A stretch of 64,000 nucleotides of DNA from Pisolithus tinctorius (GCA_024663395.1 JANFAH010000001.1:3968001-4032000); one strand, 5' to 3'; counted from the stretch's first letter, positions 1 to 13,564 are shown. Translations and numbers: made by a program. The notes: a model not told the origin generated them from the sequence alone.

Positions 1-423
1 CAGACGAATTGTCGTTTTCGTTCCGCTCCATTACATCCCGCCCAGGGGCCTGCTGACTCCAGAGGCTACGCCGTCTTTTCCACGCACCACGGATGAGAGT
101 CTCGTCGATATCAACGCCGATGACCCGTGCTGCACCCCAAATTTGACCTACCATGCAATAGATGCTTAGAAGAACAAAGTGCAGACGGCTAATCCCTACC
201 GATTTCGCATGTCACCCAGCCTTCGTTGCAGCCGATATCGAGGACAGCCTTTCCCGTAAAAAATGACGGTGGTAAGAGCGACAGACGAGGATCGCGTACG
301 AACGGCCGCTTGGAGTAGTAGCTGTAGAATGACGTTTGGATCGAAAGCAGTGATACCCGTTGTTTAATGAACCCACCCATGATAATTCCCATACACCGGA
401 GCAATGCTTGATGCCATGGACAT
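1..423 (-). CDS. Bin3/MEPCE-type RNA methyltransferase, N-terminal part (runs off window)
   Basis: This is the first part of a Bin3-family S-adenosylmethionine-dependent methyltransferase, the family that caps 7SK/U6-type RNAs with a 5'-methylphosphate (MEPCE, BCDIN3D). From the ATG at 423, splicing out a 55-bp intron (GT..AG, about 316-370) gives the family motif YGNYHGYYSKRP, followed by DPRL and the SAM-binding motif LDIGCNEGWVT. A second intron (about 151-210) leads to GVDIDETLIRGAWKRRR, which matches the conserved acidic loop and basic helix of the family. The rest lies outside the window. The start codon lies 145 bp from the divergent AAA-ATPase start. Family assignment is confident; the RNA substrate cannot be told from sequence. 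Confidence 0.85.
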
Positions 424-568
424 CGCTGGCTACCGATATTTCTTGTACGTGATTTACATAGCGAAGAGCGGAACACTCGTCGTCACGGCTGTACCGAAGC
501 GTAAGAGTTGTTTGCTGACTAATATATTTTTTATACTTGGTCGTGCCCTGAATAGATGATCGCGAACG

Positions 569-3594
<3,026 letters not shown>

Positions 3595-3993
3595 TAACGC
3601 GGGGCCGAGCGTACAATGTAACCCCCCACAAATCTGGGTTTGAGATACAGCTTGACATCCCGTTGTCGTGATTCTAGTTTTAACAGTTTCAGTGGTTTCA
3701 TTGCTAAACGTGAGTACCACCTCACTGGCAGTTTCCGCAGCCATGTATGTTACGATCCCAGTCAATTGGCTCTATGGAGGCATACTATCTACCTCCATTG
3801 TGTAGCCTCATTCCCTGGGAAGATTAACCATTGGTCTCATAACAAATGACTTTGTTGGGCTGTATCCCCAGTGAAGCCACGAAGACGAGTCCCAGACATT
3901 GGTCTGCACGGTATAGGCCATTCGTCAGTGTTATTCTAATACATGTGTAGATATAGGTCGGTAGATTACAACATTTCTGGAGGAAGGAACTAC
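3595..3993. other. Intergenic spacer between afg2 and the LINE fragment
   Basis: No convincing exon is visible on either strand. It holds the afg2 3' region and ends at the left copy of the target-site duplication of the retrotransposon fragment. Confidence 0.4.
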
Positions 3994-4004
3994 AACATAT
4001 TGTC

Positions 4005-4467
4005 TGCCGCCCTCAAGCAAACTCACAACGTGAAGCTAAAGACCCTATGGGCCAAGACCTGGAAAAACTTGCCCTGGTACAACAGAATATCTGCCATAGA
4101 TCCCCACCTGATCAACGCATCATTCACAAAACTTACCGCCTCTCTCCCCAAGAGACAAACAAGCCTATATATACAACTATGCACAGGACACATCCCCCTA
4201 AACAAACATCTCCACCACATAGGGCGTAGTGACACACCAATGTGTCTGCAATGCAGCAGAACCAGCCAGGAAAATGTACACCACTACCTGTTCCAGTGTG
4301 CCAGATACATCAGAGAATGTCATATACTACAAAGAGCACTAGGAAGGGACGCCACATCCATGGCGTACCTCCTCACCAATCCAAAAGCACAACCGCACCT
4401 CCTCAGATACATATCAGCCACCAAACGGCTACAAAAAACACTCGGTGAGATCCATAAACAAACTTAA
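4005..4467 (+). pseudogene. C-terminal fragment of LINE ORF2 (after the reverse transcriptase / RNase H)
   Basis: An open frame of about 150 codons carries the tail typical of fungal Tad1-type ORF2 proteins. It has a basic AALKQTHNVKLKTLW segment, then KRQTSLYIQLCTGHIPLNKHLHHIG, then a Cys/His cluster, C-x2-C near MCLQC followed by HHYLFQC. It closes at TAA 4465-4467. Reverse transcriptase and endonuclease domains are absent because of 5' truncation. The frame is still open, so the insertion may be fairly young. The ~50 nt of frame upstream of 4005 come from the target site. Confidence 0.75.
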
Positions 4468-5065
4468 ATGTAGGATAACGCAATGCACAGTTAAGTGAAC
4501 AGACAAAGACGGGAAAAAGACACCAAACACCTCAAGAACTTGGGCACATGCCAACAAGCCCCAAGAAGCACCTACGTATCCCACTTCACCGAACCCACAT
4601 GACAAACACATCCCACTCTCCCCACCTGACCAACTCACTAACATCGACACCAACTCTCATCGTATCCAAAAAACCCACACTCCCCAGCACAGCACAACCA
4701 GTTCCCACGTCCAGAAGATATCACACCATCAAGCACAGTACAAATGCCCAAGACAGACTCAAACAATCGGACAAAGAAGAACTCATTATGCCTCACAAAA
4801 CCAGCTGGTCTTGCGACTGTTGGGCCAATGTAGATAGATCTAAAATGATCAGCAGATATCATAAACCACCCTTACCGCAAAGGCAGAGTGTCTAAAAACG
4901 GCCAGCAGGAACGGCAGACTGATGGGGGGCCAATGGCCCTGCCATCAGGGCATTCACTCACTGGTAAGGAATGGTAGGCCACAGGGGCCAGAACCAGCTA
5001 GTTAAACTACGCTAGAATAGTGCAACATAGGGTAGACATACCCTCACACACTTAAATTCAGATTT

Positions 5066-5093
5066 AAAAATAAAATAAAATAAAATAAAAAAA
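5066..5093 (+). repeat. TAAAA-unit tail of the LINE copy
   Basis: An A-rich simple repeat of about five AAAAT/AAAAA units ends the element. It merges with the right copy of the target-site duplication. Confidence 0.7.
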
Positions 5094-5261
5094 CATATTG
5101 TCCATTAATTGTACGAGTAAAAGAGAGGCTAACCCGGAGAAGCACTACTGTTGAATAGCCGAAGTAAGAGCTCATATTATGCCGCACCTACTTGCTTGGT
5201 GTTGAAATTGTTTGACGCTTCAAGCCGTCAACATGGCAACCAACCACCCCGACATCCTAAA

Positions 5262-6152
5262 ATACCAATCCAGAGCAACCTCGGCTGTTCGATCAGTTCG
5301 GCTACTCAGGACTCCGGACGTCTTACCAAGGCGTCGGCCAACACAATAACCTCGCTGCATTCGACATATGTCAGTGTCTCACACTTGTCCTAGCAAAGAA
5401 TGTCATCGTCACCATCAAAGACGATCGGGCTGCTCATGATTTGTTCAACGTGATGGTGGCTTCCACAATTGAAGATGCATGTGATGTCTTACCTCTCCTG
5501 TTTTTTCGTTGCGGAAAGAACATCGAGAAGCGGATGACGAAGACGCATGAAGCCGTGGCCGCATTCTCGCGTCACAGATGGAGGATACCCTAGTGGGCCA
5601 TGAGCTCTCGGCCTCCGCCAAGGAAGAATTCCCCAAGTCTGCACTGTATCACAAAGGGAAGTATTCTAGAAGTGAACCTCCGTTTCCGCAAATGATGCGT
5701 GATCTCTTGGGGGATGCTGTGAGAATGACCCGAGATGTCGATCTCTCTGTAGCACGCTATGTGGGGCCTGCAGTGATCGTCCCTGTTCACCAAATATCCC
5801 GTCTTCTACGTTCGCTTTGCGAAGCCACGAATGGTATGCACCTCGACCGGAAGCCTCAGGCGGAAAGATTGAACCGGCGTCTTGCTAAAGTGTACCAGTA
5901 TTATCGTGGCATTAACAGCCTGACCAAGCAGGGGAGGCGTTATTTTCCACACGGCATTAACCACCATTGGATCGACGCTATACTCGCACCGGTGAGATAA
6001 CAGTTGTGTTCGACAGCTACTCGGAGGCCACATTTCGTGGCTTTGGCAATTCCCTCTCGGAAGAGGCTGTAGCCACGCCGCACGAGAGGTTCCCAGATGT
6101 GGAGAAAAGGTGGTGCAACAGCCATTTCCTTGAGACCGGCTTCACCGCATAG
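5262..6152 (+). pseudogene. Unrecognised coding remnant in shifted frames
   Basis: Three open stretches follow each other in different frames. The first, about 5262-5592, lacks an ATG and reads FDQFGYSGLRTSYQG... to KRMTKTHEAVAAF. The second, 5578-6000, runs from MEDTLVGHELSASAKEEF to HHWIDAILAPVR. The third, about 5967-6152, includes GEITVVFDSYSEATFRGF. Amino-acid composition looks like real protein throughout. The frame changes could be old frameshifts, or introns I cannot place with confidence: there is a GTGAG donor at 5992 and a possible CACAG acceptor before 5578. I do not recognise the family. It sits next to a LINE insertion, which fits decay, but an intact multi-exon gene cannot be excluded. 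Confidence 0.3.
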
Positions 6153-6692
6153 TACTGGATGCGGCGGACAGGCTTGCTTGTGCTGCGAGTTGCGGACTGA
6201 AGCGTACGACACAACATTCGAGACGCAATGTACTTGGGCTCTCCCTGGTTGCTCGTATGGAGGGTGGGAGGATTATTGTTGATAGAGCTGTCCTGCGGGG
6301 AGTGGAGAGGCGTCTCACTGAAACTCTGGATTGGCTGCGCAGTCAAGCGAGTCCGAACTAGACAGTAGGTGAAAACCCATTGATACTCTTGAGGAGTTGA
6401 GAGTGATGACGAGTAGTGAACTGAGGTGTGAGTTAAGCAAATCGTATTGGCTCAGTCAAGTAGTACTGGATGCAATTGACTGAATTGACTAAACCGGCCT
6501 CGTCCATTCTCTTTGCATCTTTCTCCAAACTGTCTCCATTGCACGCAGGTATGTCCCACACGCGCCACCGTCTCCACTGTCTCACTTACCACTGTCTAAC
6601 CAGTTGTGGTCAGCCTAGTGCTGCTTTTTCGTGCAGTTGTTGCACTGTTGCTCACCCCATTTCGCGCTGCGTCCCGCAAGTCCTTCAATACC

Positions 6693-7396
6693 ATGGTTCA
6701 TGTCAAGTGGGGCAGAGACGTACTACATTTCCCAGTGCCACCTCTTAGCACAACGCTGGGAAAGCTCAGAGCTGATATCGCGGAGTATGCACACCTTCCT
6801 CCATCATCATTCAAGCTGGTTCACGCTGGCGCAGTCATGAAAGACGACCATGCCCCTCGTACGCCACCTATGTTTCCTCTTGTGCGTTTTAGCTGAAGCT
6901 TCTGTCAGTGTCCGCGTACAACATCCGCGAAAATTCTACGATCGCGCTGATCGGGGGTCACACATCAGCACAAACCCCCGCTCCGCAAGCACGGCCGTCC
7001 AGATCTAACGAGCCACCGACGGAGCAGGGCACGATCAGTACCATACGTGCTGAGCTGGACCGTGTACGCTCAACGCTAGTTCCGGATGTGGATGCATTTG
7101 TTCTCGCCTGTTTGGGTCCAATGGCCGCTGCGCCTCACCCAAGCACATTCGTCGCTCCCGTACAAACGCCTACGCCTGGAAGATTACCGGCATTCTCTGA
7201 TAGCGTGCCATCGCAAATGCCGACGTCCCTTGACCATAGCCATCTGTCAGAGCTTCTCCTACAATCCCTCTTGCGCCTCGACGCTCTCCACCTGCCTGGT
7301 GCTGACTGGCCTGATGCTAGACAGCAGCGCAAGGCTGCGGTGCGCGAGGTTCAGAGTGTTCTGGATCGTCTCGACAATGCTTGGGCGTCGAGATGA
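6693..7396 (+). CDS. Ubiquitin-like / BAG-domain co-chaperone
   Basis: This is a BAG1-like nucleotide-exchange factor for Hsp70. Residues ~1-75 form a ubiquitin-like domain (MVHVKWGRDVLHFPV..., LRADIAEYAHLPPSSFKLVHAGAVMKDD). A 50-bp intron (6859-6908) interrupts it, and splicing gives ...DHAPLSAYNIRENSTIALIG. A linker rich in Pro/Ser/Thr follows, then a C-terminal helical BAG domain (SELLLQSLLRLDAL... RQQRKAAVREVQSVLDRLD). I chose the ATG at 6693. An upstream in-frame hydrophobic stretch begins only with GTG (6606), so it is probably not translated. The gene is a short distance upstream of the FIT gene on the same strand. Confidence 0.8.
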
Positions 7397-7499
7397 GCAT
7401 ACCAATACCTAATTGTCGATAGCATGTCATAAATTTCACGGATATACAAGCTACAGAGTGTCATCTAGGTTCATGAATAGGGACAGTGTCACGTGCGCA

Positions 7500-8406
7500 A
7501 TGACAGAGCCAAACTCCCTCCCCACCACTCAGCACGAGTTGTCGCCGGCGACGCTGAAAGCCATGCCATTCAAGGTAGACGTGCTGCAAGCAACCTTCAC
7601 AATCCTGACGCTCATCATCTTCCTCGGGACCATTTATTCTGTGAAAAACAATACATATCTCGATACCTCGGATCCCTTCCTCACACACCTTCCACATCAT
7701 CTCCACGAGACACATTACTTTGCCACGAAAGCCAATTTTCTCAATGTTCTGTTCATCAAACGTGCGTGGGCATGGACTTCCAGTGCTTTCTTGTTCCTCT
7801 GGATAACCAGCCCACGTCAACAACGGTCCATCTGGAGGCTCTCCAAGTGGGCACTCGGAACGGCAGTTTGGCTGGTCTTCACGAACTGGTTTTTCGGCCC
7901 TGCTTTGTTGGAACGATTCATCGCAGCATCTGGAGGCGAGTGTACGGTCTCGCTACCTTCTGGCGCAGCCCTTTCCATCCCAAACGAGTTCTGCTTTACA
8001 AAGTCAACGGTGTCACCGCTCACACATCCAAGCCTTTTTGCGTCACCCCTTCTCCTTCCCGAGGGACACTGGACAATTGTTCCGAGGATGAGAAGAGGTC
8101 ATGACGTCTCTGGGCATATATTTCTTCTTACCTTGTCCACCCTGTTTCTCGCCGATCAGCTTACGCTGTCTCTCCTCTCTCGCTCGAATTCGCCCTGGAC
8201 GCCTACGCATAAGTATGCGGTCATGTACACCTTCGGCATCATCGCTATTTGGCTATTCGCCACTTATACTACTACCTTGTACTTCCACACACCACTAGAG
8301 AAGCTCACCGGATATCGTACGTGCTCATTACGATTGCAACTTGCCACCTCTGACCATTTGCTTAGTGTTGGGTATTACAGGACATGTGTTGACACGGATA
8401 ATTTGA
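7500..8406 (+). CDS. FIT/Scs3 family ER membrane protein (acyl-CoA diphosphatase, lipid droplets)
   Basis: This is a fat-storage-inducing transmembrane (FIT) family protein, homologous to yeast Scs3 and human FITM2. These ER proteins cleave fatty acyl-CoA and support lipid droplet formation and phospholipid balance. Several hydrophobic segments are visible (LQATFTILTLIIFLGTIY; AWTSSAFLFLWI; LGTAVWLVFTNWFFGPALL; FLLTLSTLFLADQL; FGIIAIWLFATYTTTLYF). The two conserved His motifs GHDVSGHIF and YFHTPLEKLTGY are intact. A 49-bp intron (8317-8365) leads to the last exon, LLGITGHVLTRII. The start at 7500 (MTEPNSLP) is the first good ATG; one at 7563 is possible. Confidence 0.85.
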
Positions 8407-8603
8407 GTTGGAGGTCCCATGCATTGCCCAATTCACACCATTAACTTAATGATTGTCCAAGGACATCGATAGCGATTGTGCTGCGTCTTAAATACATCCC
8501 TAAAATCCAAATCGAAGAATTAACCAAAAGCTGTCCGGCCATACGAGAAAAACAAGTGAATGTAGAACTGTAAGTAGGCAGAAAAAGATCGCTCAGCAGT
8601 ATG

Positions 8604-10608
8604 TCATACCGAGGAAAACATCCATCCGAAAATGAGTCTGGATATCAAAGCAGGCAATGCGATACTAGCAACATCACAGACAAATCCCCACAGTAGCTCC
8701 GGTGTCCCAAATAAAAGCGACTGACCGCCAGGAGTGAGACGATTACCCCATTGAGGAATACGGATAGTGATGTACCGCCGTCGACCCCTCGAGCCAAAGG
8801 GCGCCCTCCAGGACCACCACCCATTTCGACGAAGTCGGGAATAACGCGGTTGTGGCAGGAACACAGGAACGTTGTCCAAGTACTCCCCTTCATCCTCTGT
8901 TACCCAGGAACTGCCTAGATTATCCTCGTGGTCATTACGGGTGTTGTGCGTTGGACTCATTAAATCCTCTATCTCGTCCTGAGGCGAAAACAGTGCAATG
9001 GGACTGAGAAGCGGTGATGTCCGAGGTGTTCCTGATCGAGAAGTGGCATGGTCTGTTGTGTTTGGGTTCATTGGAAGAGGATCAGTCGGGCTCTTCAGGA
9101 ACCTTTGCAGGTGAGGGGACCATGTGGACCATATTGCGGACTCTGGACCAGGCGGCCGTCGACCCGAGACAGGCGATAGACGCCGGTGGTAACTCCGGAG
9201 TGGCATATTTATATACAGCAGGACGATCGCTGTGAGCACCAAAGATGGGAGATATATACGTTTGTAGATGCCCACAGTGTCGGGTAGGTGGCACGACGTA
9301 TCTGCTATGGTGGGACCAGACGAAGACCCCGGGATTGGGGGAATCAGGGAGATCAGCTGAAACCCGGGCCATCTGATGTGCCGTGAGGGTGAGAAGGACT
9401 TGACAGTGACCTCCCGGACTTCAGCCTTTACATCTGGGCCGTCAAGACCAGGGATTGTGTGCAATACCTCACAATAGTCGCGGTTATCGCCGCTAGCCCA
9501 GATGATGAACACCAATATTGTTGAACATCAGGGAGTCTGACTTGCCTGAATATGACCGACGGCTGAAGAGCCTTCAGCATAAACTCCGTCGTCTGCTTTC
9601 CCAGCATATTCTGATAGCCATGGCCAGCTCCAGCACTTATCGAGCCCTTCTCCCGAAAAGGACCACAGGACTTGCTCGCAGGACGCGACAGTGGAATATG
9701 ACTCAACAGAACGACAGACTCGACGTTGACCAACGTCTTCGCGGTAGATCTCAAGAAAGCGATAGGTCCCCCGCTGAGCGGGGTCCATTCCTCAAATGTT
9801 TGGCCATGGGCATGTCGTTGATAATCTTCTTCTACGAGCTTGGGAGCATCGATGAGAACAAATTTATGTCCAGCAATAGTTATAGCTTGGTTCAGCGGCC
9901 CGAAATACTCGGCGAAGAACTGCGAAGCATCCTTGGAGAACGATGGTGATTGCCCTAAACTGTGGAGGGTCGAAGATGTCAAACCTAAAAATATGAAAAT
10001 CTTACCCAATATCAGTATTTCCAGGGATGAAGTAGAAGGTCGTTTCGTTGCCATGTCGGAATATTGATTCGAACCTGCGGTAGTAGGAATCATATCTACA
10101 CACACGGGAAACCAGCGATTCGTCGTAAGGCAAACGGAAAAACCAAAAGGCGAACATACTCTTCTCTACTCCTAACATAACGTCCGGCAGAAAGCGTGTC
10201 TCCAAGGAAAATGACTATGTCTGGATGAAGACGATAGGCGACACTCCAACTCTTGCGCAAGTACGATGTAACAGTGTCTTCTCCCAACCAGGAACTCCCA
10301 ACTACGGCGGGATTGGGCACTTGAGCATCCGCAATCAGCAACACCCGGGTAGGTTTCGTTGCGCTGGTCAACTTGAAATGGACAACAATCCACGTAAAAC
10401 GAACCAGAAGTCAAAATCATGGAGCGTACAAGCTTACCTGCAACTGTAGTACCTTGTCCGGCCACCTGCAGTGCACTAAACTGTAGAAGAACACTCCAAA
10501 TTCACACCAAATGGTTGAAATGACCCAGAACAAGCGAAGGGCGAAGATCGCAATGCGCCGCGATCTGAGACGCGGCGCGTGTGAGCGTCGGTCGTGTAGA
10601 AGACCCAT
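8604..10608 (-). CDS. Ted1/Cdc1/PGAP5-type metallophosphoesterase, copy 1 (motif residues lost)
   Basis: This is a membrane metallophosphoesterase of the family that removes ethanolamine phosphate from GPI-anchor mannose in the ER/Golgi. An N-terminal membrane helix (IAIFALRLFWVISTIW) is followed by the phosphoesterase fold, VLLIADAQVP ... VIFLGDTLSAGR ... YFIPGNTDIG ... LLSHIPLSRP ... SGDNRDYCEV. A second membrane segment (YLPSLVLTAIVLLYI) and a basic tail come next. Two motif positions differ from the family: GNHD is GNTD (10011-10022), and the final GDDHD is GDNRD (9477-9491). The frame and splice sites look intact. The start at 10608 fits the paralog best; an in-frame ATG at 10704 would add 32 residues. 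A second copy lies at 57889-59745. Confidence 0.75.
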
Positions 10609-10802
10609 GCGGTCACCGACTGGAAGAAAAGTCGGAAGACTCGCATTTCCATACTGATCAACCAAATATAGGTTTACGTATCTACTACCCTCCGACTCAG
10701 ACATTAGAGAAATAAAGAATAAAGCATTCAGAGGTCCCAGTTGAAAACACGAATTCAAGGAGTGAAAAGTCAAAGGAGTGATATAGGAGTGATATCGCTA
10801 AC

Positions 10803-11081
10803 TCATTTCTCGAAGTCTTCGTCACGGGCACGACTATAGCTGGTGCCACGGGAACGACGTAGCGTACGGCGCATAATGCGAAGTCCCCCACACCACATGC
10901 ACCAAGCGAAGGTACCAGCCGATAGCACGAACAATATACCGATATAATGCTCCCGCCAAAGCAACGAGAACACCGAGGTAATGTCCATCTTCTCGCTGAG
11001 CGCTGGTAAACCTGTGCTCTCGGGATTGCTGAGGGAAGTGGGGGCGAGTCCAGAAATCGAAGTGGGTTCAATATTGAAGTC
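10803..11081 (-). CDS. Possible alternative last exon of the cyclophilin (membrane anchor), or a small separate membrane protein
   Basis: An open frame of about 92 codons begins just after a good acceptor (TTTAACAG, next to 11082). It has a Ser/Pro-rich lead (DFNIEPTSISGLAPTS), a clear transmembrane segment (YIGILFVLSAGTFAWCMW) and a basic Arg-rich tail ending RDEDFEK. A donor (GAG|GTACCA at 11161) lies six codons before the cyclophilin stop codon. It would join to this exon in phase 0 over an 80-bp intron, replacing VPLRAEL with a membrane anchor. The alternative is an independent gene starting at ATG 10988. No transcript evidence is available here. Confidence 0.5.
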   Translation of the reverse strand, partial: DFNIEPTSISGLAPTSLSNPESTGLPALSEKMDITSVFSLLWREHYIGILFVLSAGTFAWCMWCGGLRIMRRTLRRSRGTSYSRARDEDFEK

Positions 11082-11137
11082 CTGTTAAATATGACACGGG
11101 TTTTATTGACAAAATTGCTCAAAACATGAGTACTGGA

Positions 11138-12382
11138 CTAGAGCTCAGCACGGAGTGGTACCTCTTTTCCATCCGTATCGTAAACCGGCTCGATAGGCAA
11201 CTGTGGTGGAACGTGAGCCAAATTCAAAACGGGAATAATATGAGTCACCTCTCCAGAGTCGGAAATGACGACATCTTCTAGTGGTCTATTATTACTACCC
11301 TTGGGAACGTCCTCTGTGACAGAAAACAGAGTCAGAGAGTATATCATTTATACACTTGGCCCTTAATTGAACATACCAATAGCATAAACAATGTCCATTC
11401 CTTCCAGAACTTGGCCGAACACAACCTGAATGGCAGGATTACAACGTCATCCCTCGAACACTTCATTGTACTCACATGTTTACGATCCAGCCAGTTCGTC
11501 ACGACGGTACAAATAAACTTGAAAAGCGATTCAGGAGAAAAGATCGGTTGCAAAGGAAATGACATACGAATTGTGAGCCTGGAGAGAATCATGTCAGCGA
11601 TAACAAAGACGCTGGGGCAGACGAGAAATACCGTTGGTATCTTTCCCAGCATTCGCCATCGAAAGTGTACCGGGACCAGTGTGCTTGAGTTTGCTAACGA
11701 AAGATTCCAGCCGTGTATTTCATTCAACATCAACGAAACCTACAAGTTTTCGTCCGGAAACCTGTCACCATAGATAGACTGCAAGGCATGATATAATTCA
11801 CCCGCTGCGTATCAAGCAGAAGCGGGGGTATACGGACCTTGCCACCAGTACCGTCACCCTTGGCTACACAACAATACAACCATAAGCCACCCGTTCGCAG
11901 TATAACATTTTCGACGCACTGAAGTCACCACCCTGAATCCTGGGAAAGGTCAGGAAGCGGTGGAATGCACCAGGGGAGAATGCTCACATGAAATTCTTGA
12001 TGACACGGTGGAACTTCGAACCCTTGTAACCATAACCGAGGTCATTGCCATCCTTATCTTTGCCGGTGGCCAAGGCGCGGAAATTCTCGACGGTCTTGGG
12101 AACGGTCTATAATTCGACGGGCGTTAGCTGGCTCGCCCTCGCGCACGGGCAACTAGACTTACCCCGCCATAGAGACCCATGACAACTGCAACATTCTTGT
12201 CAGAGTCATCGGGCCCGACCTTGAATGACACGCTCACCTCTGCCTAAATCCTTGTCACCATGCTTGATGTCAAAGTAAACTTTGTGAGTAATTTTTGGCC
12301 CCTTTGCAGCGTCTACGGTTTGCGCGCAGAAAAACGCTGCAATAGTGACGATGATGAACGCTAGGGATATCCTCCCAAACAT
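11138..12382 (-). CDS. ER-type cyclophilin (peptidyl-prolyl isomerase, CypB-like)
   Basis: This is a secretory-pathway cyclophilin that catalyses proline cis-trans isomerisation during folding. Residues 1-24 are a signal peptide ([25 protein letters not shown]), followed by [18 protein letters not shown]. Later exons give [37 protein letters not shown] (with the catalytic Arg of FHRVI), [39 protein letters not shown], and a C-terminus ending VPLRAEL. RAEL may be a weak retrieval-type tail. One internal exon is only 11 nt (11568-11578). An alternative last exon may exist at 10803-11081. The start codon is 158 bp from the divergent ARPC4 start. Confidence 0.88.
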
Positions 12383-12540
12383 GCCGTGCAATAAGTAGTA
12401 GTAAGGAAAGTTCTAACACTTAGCGTGGTTGCTTTCTGAGAACGTGGAGTGGACGTGGGAACTCATTCCCTTTTTTGACGGATGCTGGTGCTGATGCGCT
12501 TGACTTGAAGCCGGGCGGTGGGTCTCAATCGAAAATCACG

Positions 12541-13371
12541 ATGGTCAGTGCACTTCAGTACATGTTTCTGTCGCTGAACCAGTGATTAATACAGTCAAAT
12601 TCCTTGAGACCGTATCTTTCGGCTGTCAGATCGACGCTAACGGCGGCACTTACGCTGCAGAATTTCTCGTCACAAGTAAATGACCAGTGTAATTGAAGGG
12701 TCAGGTCAGCTCATGGTAATCACCACGATACTATGCAGGTCGTCGAGCGGCACAACAAACCAGAGGTGGAAGCAAGGTTCCAACAGTATTTTTGAAGATG
12801 TGACGCTGTCCTAACGACTTATATAGGGGTTCCAAGGAAGTCCTCCTCAATTCATTGACGATCTCGCGTAACGAGAGCGAGCGCGTCTTGATCGAGCCAT
12901 CCATAAACTCGATACGCATGAGCATCAAGATCAAGCAAGCTGATGAAATCGAGAACATCTTATGCCACAAGTTCACTCGCTTCATGATGCAAAGAGCAGA
13001 GAATTTCATCGTCCTCCGCCGGAAACCGGTCCCAGTAAGTCAATTTCCAACTTTCATCGGTTGACAAGTTCACCATCTACTCGAAGGGATACGATATCTC
13101 TTTTCTGATTACCAATGTCCATAGTGAAACGATGCTCAAGCACAAAATCGTCGATTTTATCATCCAGTGAGATTTGGAGTTTCCTGCGAGACTGCGTGCA
13201 AGTAACTCTCACTTTTTAGATTTATGGAAGAAGTGGATAAAGAAATCAGCGAGATGAAGCTTACTCTAAATGCTCGAGCACGTACAGTTGCGGAGTCCTA
13301 CTTGATGGCGGTGCGTATTTTGTGTGTAGGGAGTGCTGTGATTTAATCCACCGCTTCAGTTTGACTCGTGA
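12541..13371 (+). CDS. ARPC4: Arp2/3 complex subunit 4 (ARPC4 / p20)
   Basis: This is the 20-kDa subunit of the Arp2/3 actin-branching complex, the core dimer partner of ARPC2. Splicing gives [28 protein letters not shown], then [11 protein letters not shown]. These are followed by [84 protein letters not shown] and a final two-residue-plus-stop exon (FDS). The order and length match the very conserved family (about 168 residues). The first coding exon is just the ATG (intron 12544-12594). At least six introns are present. The assignment is certain from motif identity. Confidence 0.93.
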
Positions 13372-13564
13372 ACGTAGTGCAGTCGTCTACCGGCACAACC
13401 GAGCTCATCCGCTACAGGAGACAGTTGTATTTCACAATATTTCACTGTAAACAGCGAGCTGCGCAGTAGAACGAATTAGCTACCTAGTTTAGGGTCAGAA
13501 TGGCGCACTGAGTATTAAGAATCCAGACCATCGTTCACTCTTGGTTGAGTCCGTTGACTGAACG

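Larger units (their letters stand above)
3994..5102 (+). mobile_element. 5'-truncated non-LTR retrotransposon (Tad1-like LINE) with target-site duplication
   Basis: This is a dead copy of a non-LTR element, in plus orientation. It contains only the last ~150 codons of ORF2 (see the pseudogene entry), a ~620-bp 3' untranslated region and an A-rich tail of TAAAA units (about 5066-5090). The 11-mer aacatattgtc stands at 3994-4004 and again at 5092-5102. It brackets the insert exactly where homology to the LINE protein begins and directly after the tail, which is what target-primed reverse transcription with 5' truncation leaves behind. Tad1 affinity is judged from the look of the C-terminal protein and 3' UTR, not from a search. 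Confidence 0.75.

Noticed and set aside
6606..6692. Hydrophobic N-terminal extension of the BAG protein suggesting a membrane anchor as in yeast Snl1
   Set aside because: The extended frame begins with GTG, not ATG. The ubiquitin-like domain starts properly at the ATG at 6693.
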